A stretch of 64,000 nucleotides of DNA from Variovorax sp. KBW07 (lineage in GTDB: Bacteria; Pseudomonadota; Gammaproteobacteria; Burkholderiales; Burkholderiaceae_C): positions 30,029 to 94,028 of the forward strand of contig NZ_QAJK01000065.1 in NCBI RefSeq assembly GCF_003852515.1. Reading direction: 5' to 3'. This document shows, in pieces, positions 33,747 to 42,308 of this stretch; position 1 is the stretch's first letter; every line of letters begins with the position of its first letter. The translations under genes and the position numbers were made by a program. Below the pieces are notes generated by a model. That model had not been told where the DNA came from. It did not search any database and saw only the letters and a program-made list of their open reading frames with translations.

Positions 33747-35534
33747 ATGAAAATTTCTCCGAATACGCTCACCTTGAAGCAGTTCTTCTCGGTGGCCAAC
33801 GAGCAGTTCGTCATTCCAGCTTACCAGCGTCGCTACGCCTGGGGTATGCGACAGCAACGTGAATTATTCGACGACATTCGGCTACTGCCTGCTGGAGATA
33901 CCCATTTGCTGGGCACGCTACTCCTCTTGTCTGGCACCCACTCACCCCTATTGAACCAGCTGGAACTCGTCGATGGGCAACAACGCGTCACAACCATCTC
34001 GATACTGATGGTTGTGCTCGCAGAGCAGTTAGAAAGCAAGGGACTAGAGAAGAAGGCCTACGATCTTCGCAAGCTGCTCGAGTGCGAAACCGGAGAGGGC
34101 GACGAGCAACCCAAACTCCAACTAGGCGATCTAGACGACTCGGAGTATCGACGAGTGATGACGGGTGAGTGGGACGAGGATCCCGAGAATCCGCAACTTG
34201 TCGCCGCCCGGGAGAACTTTGTATCTTGGTTCGAGGAGTTCACTGCACAGGACCTATCGGCCTTCCAAGGCAAACTTCTAAATTCTGCAGCGTTGATCAG
34301 GCTGGACGTCAGTGCCGCCAAGGATGCCTACAAGCTCTTCGAGACTATTAACAATCGCGGCCTGAGACTGAGGCCAACCGATATCATCAAGAATTTCCTT
34401 TTGGGCCACGCATCCTCGCTCCCGCCGGGAACACTGGACAAGGTAAAGGATGACTGGCGGAGGTTGATTGTCTCGCTGGACGGACTGGATAGCGATGGCT
34501 TCTTTCGCCAATGGCTGGCCAGCAGGTTGCACCGCAAGGTGACCACGGGCAAGGTGGTTGCCGACTTCCGGGCCTACTATCTCAGGCACGTCACCGAGGC
34601 CGAAAGCATGACCGAATTTATTTCGGCCAACCTCAAGGATGGTGAAGATGAAGATGGGGAGGACGTAGAAGACGTCGCCGTCTTGGACGATGACACTGCA
34701 AAGGCCATCCCGAAGACCAGCAAGGTCAAGCTCATCGTCTTTGCAAAAGAGTTGCGCCGGGCTGCCGAGCTCTATTCGAATTTACTACGGGCGAACACGG
34801 CCTCCAAGAAGGTCAATCGTCATATCGAGAACCTGCGGCGCATTAAGGCCTTTCAAGCCTTCACTTGGCTACTGGACATGTTCGGGCGGGATTGCTTGGA
34901 CGACAAAGCACACGTTCGGTTATTGCGGGTGTTGGAGAATTTCATGATGCGTCGGCACATCTGTGAGAAGCGCTCCAACGAGCTGGAGACGATCTTCGCC
35001 GGACTTACGGGCATAGACGATCGCGGCTACGAGCAATCGGTGCTAGCAACCTTCCGAGAGCACACGCCTGATGACGATGAGTTTGAGGCCGCGTTTGCGA
35101 CCTTCCCCTTCGTGCCCGCCGTGATCGACCGAGCGCGGTACGCTCTTGAGATGTTCGAGTACCAAGCAATCGCGCACAAAAACGAGTACTACCTGGCTTC
35201 TCCAGACGACCTAGAACTCGAACACATCATTCCCAAGGCAGCCGAGAAGCTCAGCACCAAGGCAACCCTCGGTGACTGGCCTAGCTATCTCGGCGAGGGC
35301 TGGAAGGTTAAGCACACCAAAATGCTGCATCGCATCGGCAACATGACCCTCCTAGCCGACGAACTCAACGTGGTCGCATCAAACAACCCCTTCCTGGCCA
35401 AGCGCAAGGAATATTTAAAGTCAAATATTCGGCTTACTCAGGATGTCGCCAAGCTAACTCAGTTCAAGTTCAAAGCGGTCGAAGATCGGTCAAAGTCATT
35501 CGCGAAGCTCGCTCTCAAGATCTGGAGAGTCTGA
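33747..35534 (+). CDS. DUF262-DUF1524 protein (GmrSD-like putative nuclease)
   Basis: A 595-residue protein. The N-terminal DUF262 domain has IPAYQRRYAW (23-32) and the signature DGQQR (76-80) of the ParB/sulfiredoxin-like fold, thought to hydrolyse nucleotides. The C-terminal DUF1524 region has a His-Me/HNH-type nuclease pattern, LEHIIPKAAE with His493, followed by HRIGNMTLLADELN. Both domains occur in the type IV restriction enzyme GmrSD, which cuts modified phage DNA, and in several defence proteins. An acidic insert (DGEDEDGEDVED) lies in the middle. It sits 25 bases upstream of the PIN gene on the same strand, so the two are likely one unit. Target specificity is unknown. Confidence 0.88.
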   Translation: MKISPNTLTLKQFFSVANEQFVIPAYQRRYAWGMRQQRELFDDIRLLPAGDTHLLGTLLLLSGTHSPLLNQLELVDGQQRVTTISILMVVLAEQLESKGLEKKAYDLRKLLECETGEGDEQPKLQLGDLDDSEYRRVMTGEWDEDPENPQLVAARENFVSWFEEFTAQDLSAFQGKLLNSAALIRLDVSAAKDAYKLFETINNRGLRLRPTDIIKNFLLGHASSLPPGTLDKVKDDWRRLIVSLDGLDSDGFFRQWLASRLHRKVTTGKVVADFRAYYLRHVTEAESMTEFISANLKDGEDEDGEDVEDVAVLDDDTAKAIPKTSKVKLIVFAKELRRAAELYSNLLRANTASKKVNRHIENLRRIKAFQAFTWLLDMFGRDCLDDKAHVRLLRVLENFMMRRHICEKRSNELETIFAGLTGIDDRGYEQSVLATFREHTPDDDEFEAAFATFPFVPAVIDRARYALEMFEYQAIAHKNEYYLASPDDLELEHIIPKAAEKLSTKATLGDWPSYLGEGWKVKHTKMLHRIGNMTLLADELNVVASNNPFLAKRKEYLKSNIRLTQDVAKLTQFKFKAVEDRSKSFAKLALKIWRV

Positions 35535-35559
35535 CGCCATTGGCAGATGAAAATCCAGC

Positions 35560-36717
35560 ATGCCCAAGGATCTACCGACCGCCGCTCAGGCCTGGGAAGA
35601 CATCACGTTCTTCTCAATCGACACAAATCTCATCCAGGCCGCCGGCTACAACTTCACGCAAGGCGCGCTACATCAGCTGCCGAATCAACTGCCCGAGTCG
35701 ATCGGACTGCAGTTACCGGAGATCGTGGTTAGCGAGATCGTTAAGCATCGGATGGAGTCGGTACACAAGGCGCACAAGCTTCTCCAGGGTGCGGCCGATG
35801 AACTACACAGGCTGACAACAATTGATGTCTCAGAGGTCCGGGACTCCGTTGAAAAGCTCAACACCATTGAGGCAGCCTCTCAACAGTTTACCCAGCAGAT
35901 TCACGACTACGCAACCCAATGCCGAGGCGCCGTTCTGCCCACGGCGGGCGTGGACGCAGTAGCAAGCCTGTTCGCCGACTACTTCGCCCAGCGGCCTCCA
36001 TTCGGCCTAAGCGAGAAGAAGAAGTCAGAGTTCCCGGACGCCATGTGCCTGTGGCAGCTAGACCAGTACGCCAACGACAACGACACTATTGGAATCATCG
36101 CGTCGGACGACAAGGGGTGGAAACAATACGCCGCCGAGTCGGATACGTTGTACTGCGCTGGTTCGATCGACGAACTGGCAACACTCTTCGCTGCGACCAA
36201 CGAACACGCTGAATCCATCAAGATGAAGATTGCAGCCGCGGTCAAGGACGCTGGTTCGCCGTTGGGTACAGCTCTCGCGGACGCCCTAAATCAACACATT
36301 GCTGACGCACAGTGGGACGCCTGGGATGTGCACACAGGTTCGGCGTACCGGGTGGAACCGGAGGTCTACGATGCCAATGTCGTCGAGTACAGCATCGACG
36401 GCGATATAAGCGTCTGGTCTGCGAAGGGCGCGCCCACCACGTGGATCGTCGAACTGACGGTGCGCGTCAAGGCGAACGTTGACCTGTCCGTTGAGTTTTT
36501 TGCCTGGGACTCCATCGACAAGGAAGAACTGAGCCTCGGAGCGGAAGAGTTCGCCACCGAGGAAGAGGTCGATGTCGAGGTCTTCCTGACATGCTCCGAC
36601 GTGCACCTGGAAACCGAACCGAGCGACTGGGACACCGACATTGAGATCGCGAAGGGTAGTTACTCCCTAGAAGGGTTCGAAGTCGAGTTGGACTACGGAC
36701 CGCCGGACTACGAGTAA
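35560..36717 (+). CDS. PIN-domain (DUF4935-like) putative ribonuclease
   Basis: A 385-residue protein. Residues 15-215 have the acidic pattern of a PIN nuclease: Asp21 in SIDTN, Glu59 in PEIVVSEIVKHR, Asp160 in EFPDAMCL and Asp183/184 in ASDDKGW, resembling the DUF4935 group. Residues 230-385 form a second, acidic, beta-rich domain I do not recognise. No small antitoxin gene is adjacent, which argues against an ordinary VapC-type toxin. It follows the DUF262-DUF1524 gene by 25 bases, suggesting the pair works together. Confidence 0.8.
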   Translation: MPKDLPTAAQAWEDITFFSIDTNLIQAAGYNFTQGALHQLPNQLPESIGLQLPEIVVSEIVKHRMESVHKAHKLLQGAADELHRLTTIDVSEVRDSVEKLNTIEAASQQFTQQIHDYATQCRGAVLPTAGVDAVASLFADYFAQRPPFGLSEKKKSEFPDAMCLWQLDQYANDNDTIGIIASDDKGWKQYAAESDTLYCAGSIDELATLFAATNEHAESIKMKIAAAVKDAGSPLGTALADALNQHIADAQWDAWDVHTGSAYRVEPEVYDANVVEYSIDGDISVWSAKGAPTTWIVELTVRVKANVDLSVEFFAWDSIDKEELSLGAEEFATEEEVDVEVFLTCSDVHLETEPSDWDTDIEIAKGSYSLEGFEVELDYGPPDYE

Positions 36718-37050
36718 TCCCCCGGCCGCAGGCTCCTACGAAAGAAATGGCCCTTCCGGCCAAATCCGGTCGCCGGGCTCCCCGCTGCGGACGCCGGCGA
36801 AGGGGTGGCAGAACACTAGCCCCTGCGAACGGTCGCGCGAGCAGGCTGGCGCGCTGGGCGCACCACTGCGGTCAATCGAGCGAAGCCCCGCCCCCGACCG
36901 TTGGGCCCCGCTAACACCCCGTTGTCGGCGGATAGTCTCACCTCATCTCATGCCAAGTCATGCGCGTGATTGCCTCTGTACTCCCCCCGAAACCTCTTGA
37001 AACTCGCTGGATCGAATCCAGTTTCATCAACGGAGACATAGCATCGCGTA
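36718..37050. other. GC-rich non-coding stretch in the island
   Basis: About 330 bases after the PIN gene. The first 200 are GC-rich with short inverted CCGG/GGCC segments and could include a terminator, but I see no clear stem with a T-run. A 53-codon open frame starts at 36960. Confidence 0.4.
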
Positions 37051-37118
37051 TTGGCAAGAATCCATCATTTTCTGAGACGGCTGCGCGAAGAGTACGTGCA
37101 CTTCAATATCGGCCTTGA
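36960..37118 (+). CDS. Possible small ORF overlapping the next gene
   Basis: A 52-residue frame beginning MRVIASVLPPKPLETRW and ending RRVRALQYRP. It overlaps the start of the 37051 frame in another phase. It may be the true N-terminal part of that gene separated by a frameshift, an independent small protein, or chance. I recognise no family. Confidence 0.25.
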   Translation: MRVIASVLPPKPLETRWIESSFINGDIASRIGKNPSFSETAARRVRALQYRP

Positions 37119-37356
37119 GATGACCTGCATCGTGTCGCTGATCGGCGCCAATAGCGTCGAGCTAGAGTTCGGTAGAGACCGCAGCTTTGGCTTTGAGGAT
37201 CATCAGGGTCCTTTTGACCGCCATACATTGACTTTGCCCGACGTGCTTGTACCCGCACATCTGACACCCGAAGCAGCGATGCGCCCAGTCTTTGACCTGA
37301 TGTGGCAGTCGGCCGGATTTGAGCGCCCTTCGAACTACAACACTGCCGGTGAGTGA
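37051..37356 (+). CDS. Hypothetical protein, possibly a 5'-truncated or frameshifted gene
   Basis: A 101-residue frame with a protein-like C-terminus (LTPEAAMRPVFDLMWQSAGF). The formal start is a TTG at 37051 without a good ribosome-binding site. A GTG near 37096 and an ATG inside LEMTC are alternatives. The lack of a solid start, and the overlapping open frame from 36960, suggest it is the remnant or frameshifted end of a longer gene. It is the last gene before the tRNA-side island border. Confidence 0.5.
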   Translation: MARIHHFLRRLREEYVHFNIGLEMTCIVSLIGANSVELEFGRDRSFGFEDHQGPFDRHTLTLPDVLVPAHLTPEAAMRPVFDLMWQSAGFERPSNYNTAGE

Positions 37357-37448
37357 AGCCCCTTCGCGCTGATAGCTCTTAGCTCATCACTTCGTATCAC
37401 CCAGTCGCACTGCCGACGGATGGGTAAGGATATCGAACTGGCCGAGCG

Positions 37449-37465
37449 TCGATGAGAGACATCGA
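37449..37465. repeat. Short perfect inverted repeat beside the att site
   Basis: TCGATG-AGAGA-CATCGA, with six-base arms, ends four bases from the tRNA-side 16-bp repeat. It may be a recombinase arm site or a residual hairpin. Confidence 0.45.
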
Positions 37466-37468
37466 TGG

Positions 37469-37484
37469 CTGGCGGAGAGTGTGA
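37469..37484 (-). repeat. Island border direct repeat (att site, tRNA copy)
   Basis: CTGGCGGAGAGTGTGA, identical to 32099-32114. It covers the 3' end of the intact tRNA-Ser gene including its encoded CCA. Confidence 0.88.
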
Positions 37485-37557
37485 GATTCGAACTCACGGA
37501 CGATTTCTCGTCGGCAGTTTTCAAGACTGCTGGTTTAAACCACTCACCCAACTCTCC
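37470..37557 (-). tRNA. tRNA-Ser (anticodon UGA)
   Basis: An 88-nt class II tRNA with acceptor stem GGAGAGT/ACTCTCC, a long variable arm, T-loop GTTCGAATC, anticodon loop CTTGAAA with TGA, and encoded CCA. It is the integration target of the adjacent island. Confidence 0.96.
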
Positions 37558-37589
37558 GGAACCGTCGATTTTAAGCTGACGGCACTGCC

Positions 37590-38852
37590 TCAATCTTCAT
37601 CGGGCAGGAACAGCGTCTGCAGGTCGCTCAGAAAGTCCAGCCCGCGCTCGGTGGGCCATACACGAAACAGGTCGCGCGCCAGCAGCCCCTTGCGTTCCGC
37701 CTCTTCCATGCCGCGCTGGATGGACGTCATGGCCAGCCCCGTGCGCTCGCTGAACTGGGGCAGCGTGAAGCCCGCCTTCAGCCTCAGCGCATTGAGCATG
37801 AATTCGAACGGCAGGTCGGCCAGCGACACCTCGTCGCTCTGCGACACGGCCGCGCCGGCGCGCGCGTTCTCCATGTACAGGCGCGGCTCGCGATAGCGCA
37901 CCTGCCGCACGATGCGGTGCGCAAAGCTGAGCTTGCTGTGCGCGCCGGCGCCAATGCCGAGGTAGTCGCCGAACTGCCAGTAGTTGAGGTTGTGCGCGCA
38001 GCCGTGGCCTTCGCGCGCATAGGCCGACACCTCGTAGCGCGACATGCCTTGCGCGCCAGTGCGCTCGGTGATGCGGTCGAGCATGGCGTAGGCAATGTCG
38101 TCTTCGGGCAGCGTCGGCGGAAACTTCGCGAACCAGGTGTTGGGTTCGATGGTGAGGTGATACACCGAGATGTGCGGCGGCGCGAGGGCCAGCGCCTGCG
38201 AGAGGTCGGCCTCGAGGTGCTCGAGCGTCTGGCCCGGCAGCGCGTACATCAGGTCGAGGTTGAAGGTGTCGAATGCGCTGGCGGCCTCTTCCACGGCGGC
38301 AATGGCCTGGGCGCGGTCGTGCACGCGGCCCAGTGCGGTCAGGTGCTCGTCGTTGAAGCTCTGCACGCCCACCGACAGGCGCGTGACGCCGGCGGCGCGG
38401 TAGGCACGAAAGCGGTTGCGCTCGAAGGTGCCGGGGTTGGCTTCGAGGGTGATCTCGCAATCGGGCGCCAGCTTGAGGCGCGCGCGCACGTCGCCCAGCA
38501 GGCGGTCGATGGCCTGCGGAGAAAACAGGCTGGGCGTGCCGCCGCCGATGAAGATGGTGTGGACGGTGCGGCCCCAGATGAGCGGCAGCGCGGCATCGAG
38601 GTCGGCCAGCAGCGCATCGATGTAGGCGACCTCGGGAATGCCCTCTGCATCGGCCGCGGTGGTGGCGCGCCATTCGTGCGAATTGAAGTCGCAGTACGGG
38701 CACTTGCGCAGGCACCACGGCAGGTGGATGTACAGCGACAGGGGCGGCAATGCAGACAGCTGCAGCGGGCCGGGCCGCATCCAGTGCAGCACGTCGTTGG
38801 CCTGCGGCGCGCCCGAAGACTGCGCCGGCTGGATCGGAAAAACAGTGGCCAT
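37590..38852 (-). CDS. hemW: HemW-type radical SAM heme chaperone
   Basis: A 420-residue radical-SAM protein. The cluster motif is CLRKCPYC (CX3CX2C) in LSLYIHLPWC, followed by GGGTPSLF and a C-terminal HemN-type domain (YEVSAYAREGHGCAHNLNYW). These features and its place after rdgB indicate HemW, formerly annotated as oxygen-independent coproporphyrinogen oxidase; it inserts heme into proteins and is not the HemN enzyme. The ATG at 38852 overlaps the rdgB stop (TAATG), so the two are translationally coupled. It is the last gene of the leftward kinase-PP2C-rph-rdgB-hemW operon. Confidence 0.93.
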   Translation of the reverse strand: MATVFPIQPAQSSGAPQANDVLHWMRPGPLQLSALPPLSLYIHLPWCLRKCPYCDFNSHEWRATTAADAEGIPEVAYIDALLADLDAALPLIWGRTVHTIFIGGGTPSLFSPQAIDRLLGDVRARLKLAPDCEITLEANPGTFERNRFRAYRAAGVTRLSVGVQSFNDEHLTALGRVHDRAQAIAAVEEAASAFDTFNLDLMYALPGQTLEHLEADLSQALALAPPHISVYHLTIEPNTWFAKFPPTLPEDDIAYAMLDRITERTGAQGMSRYEVSAYAREGHGCAHNLNYWQFGDYLGIGAGAHSKLSFAHRIVRQVRYREPRLYMENARAGAAVSQSDEVSLADLPFEFMLNALRLKAGFTLPQFSERTGLAMTSIQRGMEEAERKGLLARDLFRVWPTERGLDFLSDLQTLFLPDED

Positions 38853-39457
38853 TACGACGACAGCCAGCGCTCGCGCATCAACGCCAGCATGGCCTGCGCG
38901 GCACGGCCGCGGTGGCTGTTGGCGTTCTTGACCTCGGGCGGCAGTTGGGCAAAGGTCTTGCCGAAGGCCGGCAGGTACATGACGGGGTCGAAGCCGAAGC
39001 CGTTGTCGCCGACGGGTGCGGGGGCAATTTCGCCGACGACGCGGCCCACGGCGATGAGGGGTTCGGGGTCGTCGTGGCTGCGCAGCGCAACCAGCGTGCT
39101 GACCAACGCGGCGCGCCGGTTGACGACGCCGTCGAGCTGCTCGAGCAGCGCCTTCACGTTGTTGGCGTCGCCCTTGGCGTAGCCGAACTGCGTGGCATAG
39201 AAAGCGGTGTCGACGCCCGGCAGGCCGCCGAAGGCATCGACGCACAGGCCGGCATCGTCGGCAATGGCCGGCAGGCCGGTGGCGGCGCTGGCATGGCGCG
39301 CCTTGGTCAGCGCGTTCTCGACGAAGGTACGGAAGGGTTCTTCAGCCTCGCCCACGCCCAGCGCCGATTGCGGCACCAGCGTAACGGCCAGCTCCGCGAA
39401 CAGTTGCTGGAGTTCGGCGAGCTTGCCCGCATTGTTGGAAGCCAGAACCAGTTTCAT
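38852..39457 (-). CDS. rdgB: RdgB/HAM1 non-canonical purine NTP pyrophosphatase
   Basis: A 201-residue protein of normal length. It starts KLVLASNNAGKLAEL, the family substrate-binding loop, and has GLPAIADDAGLCVDAFGGLP with the catalytic Asp and GFGFDPVMYLP further on. It hydrolyses ITP, dITP and XTP to monophosphates, keeping deaminated purines out of DNA and RNA. It lies 47 bases after rph and overlaps the hemW start. Confidence 0.95.
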   Translation of the reverse strand: MKLVLASNNAGKLAELQQLFAELAVTLVPQSALGVGEAEEPFRTFVENALTKARHASAATGLPAIADDAGLCVDAFGGLPGVDTAFYATQFGYAKGDANNVKALLEQLDGVVNRRAALVSTLVALRSHDDPEPLIAVGRVVGEIAPAPVGDNGFGFDPVMYLPAFGKTFAQLPPEVKNANSHRGRAAQAMLALMRERWLSS

Positions 39458-39504
39458 AAGTCAAGGTGGCTGTGGCGCACGCCTTGCGCGCGCCAGTAGC
39501 TGGG

Positions 39505-40236
39505 TTAGTTCGACAGCAGTGCTTGCTGCTGCAGGGTCACGAGTTCGCCGATGCCTTTTTCGGCCAGGCCGAGCAGGAGGTTCATTTCGTCGCGGGTGAA
39601 GGCCACGCCTTCGGCGGTGCCCTGCACTTCGACGAAGTGGCCGGCGCCGGTCATGACGACGTTCATGTCGGTGTCGCAGGCCGAGTCTTCGGTGTATTCG
39701 AGGTCGAGCAGCGGCGTGCCTTCGACGACGCCGACCGAAATGGCGGCGACGTGACCCTTGATGGGCGAGGCCTTGAGGGTGCCGGCGGCGATGAGCTTGT
39801 TGACGGCATCCTGCGCGGCGACGAAGGCGCCGGTAATGGCTGCCGTGCGGGTGCCGCCGTCGGCCTGCAGCACGTCGCAGTCGAGGTGGATGGTGCGTTC
39901 GCCGAGGGCGGCAAGGTCGAACACGGCACGCATCGAGCGGCCGATGAGGCGCTGGATTTCTTGCGTGCGGCCGGTCTGCTTGCCCTTGGCGGCTTCACGG
40001 CTGCTGCGGGTGTGGGTGGCGCGCGGCAGCATGCCGTATTCGGCCGTGACCCAGCCTTCGCCGCTGCCCTTCTTGTGCGGCGGCACTTTTTCTTCGACCG
40101 AGGCGGTGCACAGCACGCGGGTCTGGCCGAACTCGATGAGCACCGAGCCTTCGGCGTGGATGGTGAAGCCGCGGGTGATGCGCACGGGGCGCAGCTGGTC
40201 GGCGGCACGGCCGCCGCTTCGTGTGAAAGCAGTCAT
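39505..40236 (-). CDS. rph: Ribonuclease PH
   Basis: A 243-residue phosphorolytic exoribonuclease that trims tRNA 3' ends. Family motifs include [47 protein letters not shown] and [18 protein letters not shown]. The length is typical and appears intact. It is third in the leftward operon, between the PP2C and rdgB genes. Confidence 0.96.
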   Translation of the reverse strand: MTAFTRSGGRAADQLRPVRITRGFTIHAEGSVLIEFGQTRVLCTASVEEKVPPHKKGSGEGWVTAEYGMLPRATHTRSSREAAKGKQTGRTQEIQRLIGRSMRAVFDLAALGERTIHLDCDVLQADGGTRTAAITGAFVAAQDAVNKLIAAGTLKASPIKGHVAAISVGVVEGTPLLDLEYTEDSACDTDMNVVMTGAGHFVEVQGTAEGVAFTRDEMNLLLGLAEKGIGELVTLQQQALLSN

Positions 40237-40284
40237 TTTTTTGAGACTCGAAAGAGGAAAAAAGGGAGCGAACGAACGGCGCGC

Positions 40285-41193
40285 TCAGGTCTTGCGCGCG
40301 GCGGAACGGCGGATGGCTTCGTTGATCTCGGCGATGGAACGCTCGATGGCGTCCTCGTCGAGGTCGTCGATCTCGCTGTCGGAGGGCATGCCGGCCTGGA
40401 TGGTCGAGGCGAACACGCCGTCGGTGATGGTTTCGGTGGAAATGCCGTGGTTGTCTTCGTTCGCGCTGTCGGGCATTTCCCATTCGAGCGCGATGAGCGT
40501 CACGTTGTCGCTGTGGGCACCGCCCTTGCGCAACGCCATTTCGGCGAGGTCGGGCGCGGCATCGGACACGGGCTTGCCGGAAGACAGCGTGTGCACGATG
40601 AGCGCGTCGTCGAGCACGCCCCACACGCCGTCGGAGCACAGCATGATGCGGTCGCCGCGCTGCAGTTGCAGCGGCGCCGACACGTCGAACAGCGGCGTGG
40701 TCGGCGAGCCGAGGCAGGTCAGCAGCAGGTTTCGGTTGACCGGGGTGTCGGAGCCGTGCGGCTTGGGGCGCTCGGCGTGCGAATGGTCGCGCGTGCGGGT
40801 CAGCAGGCGGCCGTCGCGCACGACATAGAGGCGCGAGTCGCCGCAATGCATCCAGGTGGCGGTGGTGCCCTGCAGAACGGCCGCGACGACGGTGGTGCGC
40901 GGGGTGTCGAGCATGGCCTTGTGGCTGGCGTACCGCATGATCTGCTGGTGCGCGGCCATGGCCGATTCGGCCAGGAAGGCCTTGACGTCTTTCACGGTCG
41001 GGCGGGCCTCGCGCTGGTACAGCGCGGCAATGGTCTGCAGGGCCAACTGGGCCGCGACCTCGCCTTCGGGGTGGCCGCCCATGCCGTCGGCCAGCACGAA
41101 CAGGCCCGACTCCCGCGTGTAGCAATAGCCCATGCGGTCTTCGTTCTTGACTCGGCCGCCCTTGCGGCTGACCTGGAAGACGGAAAATTTCAT
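40285..41193 (-). CDS. PP2C-family serine/threonine protein phosphatase
   Basis: A 302-residue PPM/PP2C phosphatase. Metal-binding motifs are visible: NEDRMGY, ADGMGGHPEGE, MHCGDSRLYVV and CSDGVWGVLDD, with HSDNVTLIALEW near the end. About 70 extra acidic residues follow the core. It lies 16 bases downstream of the protein kinase gene, so the pair is a matched kinase-phosphatase system with an unknown target. Confidence 0.93.
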   Translation of the reverse strand: MKFSVFQVSRKGGRVKNEDRMGYCYTRESGLFVLADGMGGHPEGEVAAQLALQTIAALYQREARPTVKDVKAFLAESAMAAHQQIMRYASHKAMLDTPRTTVVAAVLQGTTATWMHCGDSRLYVVRDGRLLTRTRDHSHAERPKPHGSDTPVNRNLLLTCLGSPTTPLFDVSAPLQLQRGDRIMLCSDGVWGVLDDALIVHTLSSGKPVSDAAPDLAEMALRKGGAHSDNVTLIALEWEMPDSANEDNHGISTETITDGVFASTIQAGMPSDSEIDDLDEDAIERSIAEINEAIRRSAARKT

Positions 41194-41209
41194 GTCGTCG
41201 ATGTCGTGG

Positions 41210-42217
41210 TCATGCGGGGCGGGTGGTGGGCGCGGCGGCCTTGGGCAGGCTCTTCTTGTCGAAGGAACGGATGTTGTCGAGCGACAGGCGGACCTTTTCT
41301 CCGACCGTGAGCTTGGTGTAGCGGCGCTCGCCTTCGCGGCTCAGTTCCTTTTGCAGCGCAAAGACCGATTGCGGGCGCGACAGCGGGTCGAGCGACATGC
41401 ACCACTCGACCACTTCGATGAGGTTGTCGGAGTACACGCCGCGCAGGCGCGACAGCGAGAGGCTGAGCCGGTCTTTCTCGATGCGGCGCGGCGCGTCGTT
41501 GGGCGGGTAGCCCTGCATGCAGGCGTAGATGCAGGCGCCGATGGCGTAGATGTCGGTCCAGGGGCCCATCGACGAATCGCGCCGGTACATCTCGGGGGCG
41601 GCAAAGCCGGGGGTGTACATGGGGCGGATGAAGATGCCCTCTTTGCTGAGCACTTCGCGTGCGGCACCGAAGTCGATCAGCACGGCGCGGTCGTCGTCGG
41701 TGACGAAGATGTTGGCCGGCTTGATGTCCAGGTGCAGCATCTTGTACTGGTGGACGATGCGCAGTCCGCGCAAGATTTCGTCGAACAGCGAGCGGATGGT
41801 CGATTCGCGGAACACCTTCTGCCGCTTCAGGTCGCGCGCCGTGACCACGAAATCCTGCAGGGTCGCGCCCTCCAGGTAGTTCATGACCATGTACACAGTT
41901 TCGTTCTCGCGAAAGAAATTGAGCACGCTGACCACCGAGGCATGCGAGATCTGCGCAAGCGAGCGGCCCTCTTCGAAGAAGCTCTTGAGCCCCAGCCGGT
42001 AAAGGGACAGTTTTTCGGGCGGAACCTGCGGATTCAGCTCGCCGGGCCCGCGCGTGGCCAGCGAAGAAGGCAGGTATTCCTTGATGGCGACCTGCTGTCC
42101 GCTGGGGTCGATGGCGAGATAGACAACACCGAAACCGCCCGCGGAAAGCCGGCGAACAACGCGGTAACCGCCAATGACCGTATCGGGCAACAGGGGCGAA
42201 GGCTTGACCTTTGACAT
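41210..42217 (-). CDS. Eukaryotic-like serine/threonine protein kinase
   Basis: A 335-residue cytosolic kinase. The glycine loop is LSAGGFGVVYLA, the ATP lysine is in QVAIKEY, the catalytic loop is LHLDIKPANIFV, the Mg site is IDFGAAR and the activation segment ends FAAPEMY. There is no membrane helix or PASTA sensor; a basic proline-containing tail of about 40 residues follows. The start is the ATG at 42217. It leads the operon containing the partner PP2C, rph, rdgB and hemW. Confidence 0.93.
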   Translation of the reverse strand: MSKVKPSPLLPDTVIGGYRVVRRLSAGGFGVVYLAIDPSGQQVAIKEYLPSSLATRGPGELNPQVPPEKLSLYRLGLKSFFEEGRSLAQISHASVVSVLNFFRENETVYMVMNYLEGATLQDFVVTARDLKRQKVFRESTIRSLFDEILRGLRIVHQYKMLHLDIKPANIFVTDDDRAVLIDFGAAREVLSKEGIFIRPMYTPGFAAPEMYRRDSSMGPWTDIYAIGACIYACMQGYPPNDAPRRIEKDRLSLSLSRLRGVYSDNLIEVVEWCMSLDPLSRPQSVFALQKELSREGERRYTKLTVGEKVRLSLDNIRSFDKKSLPKAAAPTTRPA

Positions 42218-42308
42218 AATCCGGGAGTTTCGCCCGAAGGCGATGGTGCGGCAAGCGAACGCCGTGCCGACGCCTCGGTGCATGCAAGCAAAACCACAGT
42301 GAGGCGCA

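Larger units (their letters stand above)
32099..37484. mobile_element. 5.4-kb genomic island at tRNA-Ser(UGA), without integrase
   Basis: The insertion is bounded by 16-bp direct repeats of the tRNA-Ser 3' end. The tRNA terminator appears stranded outside the left repeat. Inside, base composition is visibly more AT-rich and codon use more relaxed (AAT, TTA, ATA, GAA common) than in the GC-rich flanks. Cargo is a zinc-ribbon protein, an AlbA_2 protein, a DUF262-DUF1524 protein, a PIN protein and small unknown ORFs. No tyrosine recombinase, transposase or relaxase is recognisable, so mobility would need help in trans, or the integrase has been lost. Confidence 0.85.

Noticed and set aside
35560-36717. 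PIN protein as a VapC-type toxin
   Set aside because: It is about three times the usual VapC length and no small antitoxin gene precedes it.
32099-37484. An integrase or transposase gene in the island
   Set aside because: Looked for tyrosine-recombinase (R-H-R-Y) and DDE signatures in all frames; none was convincing.
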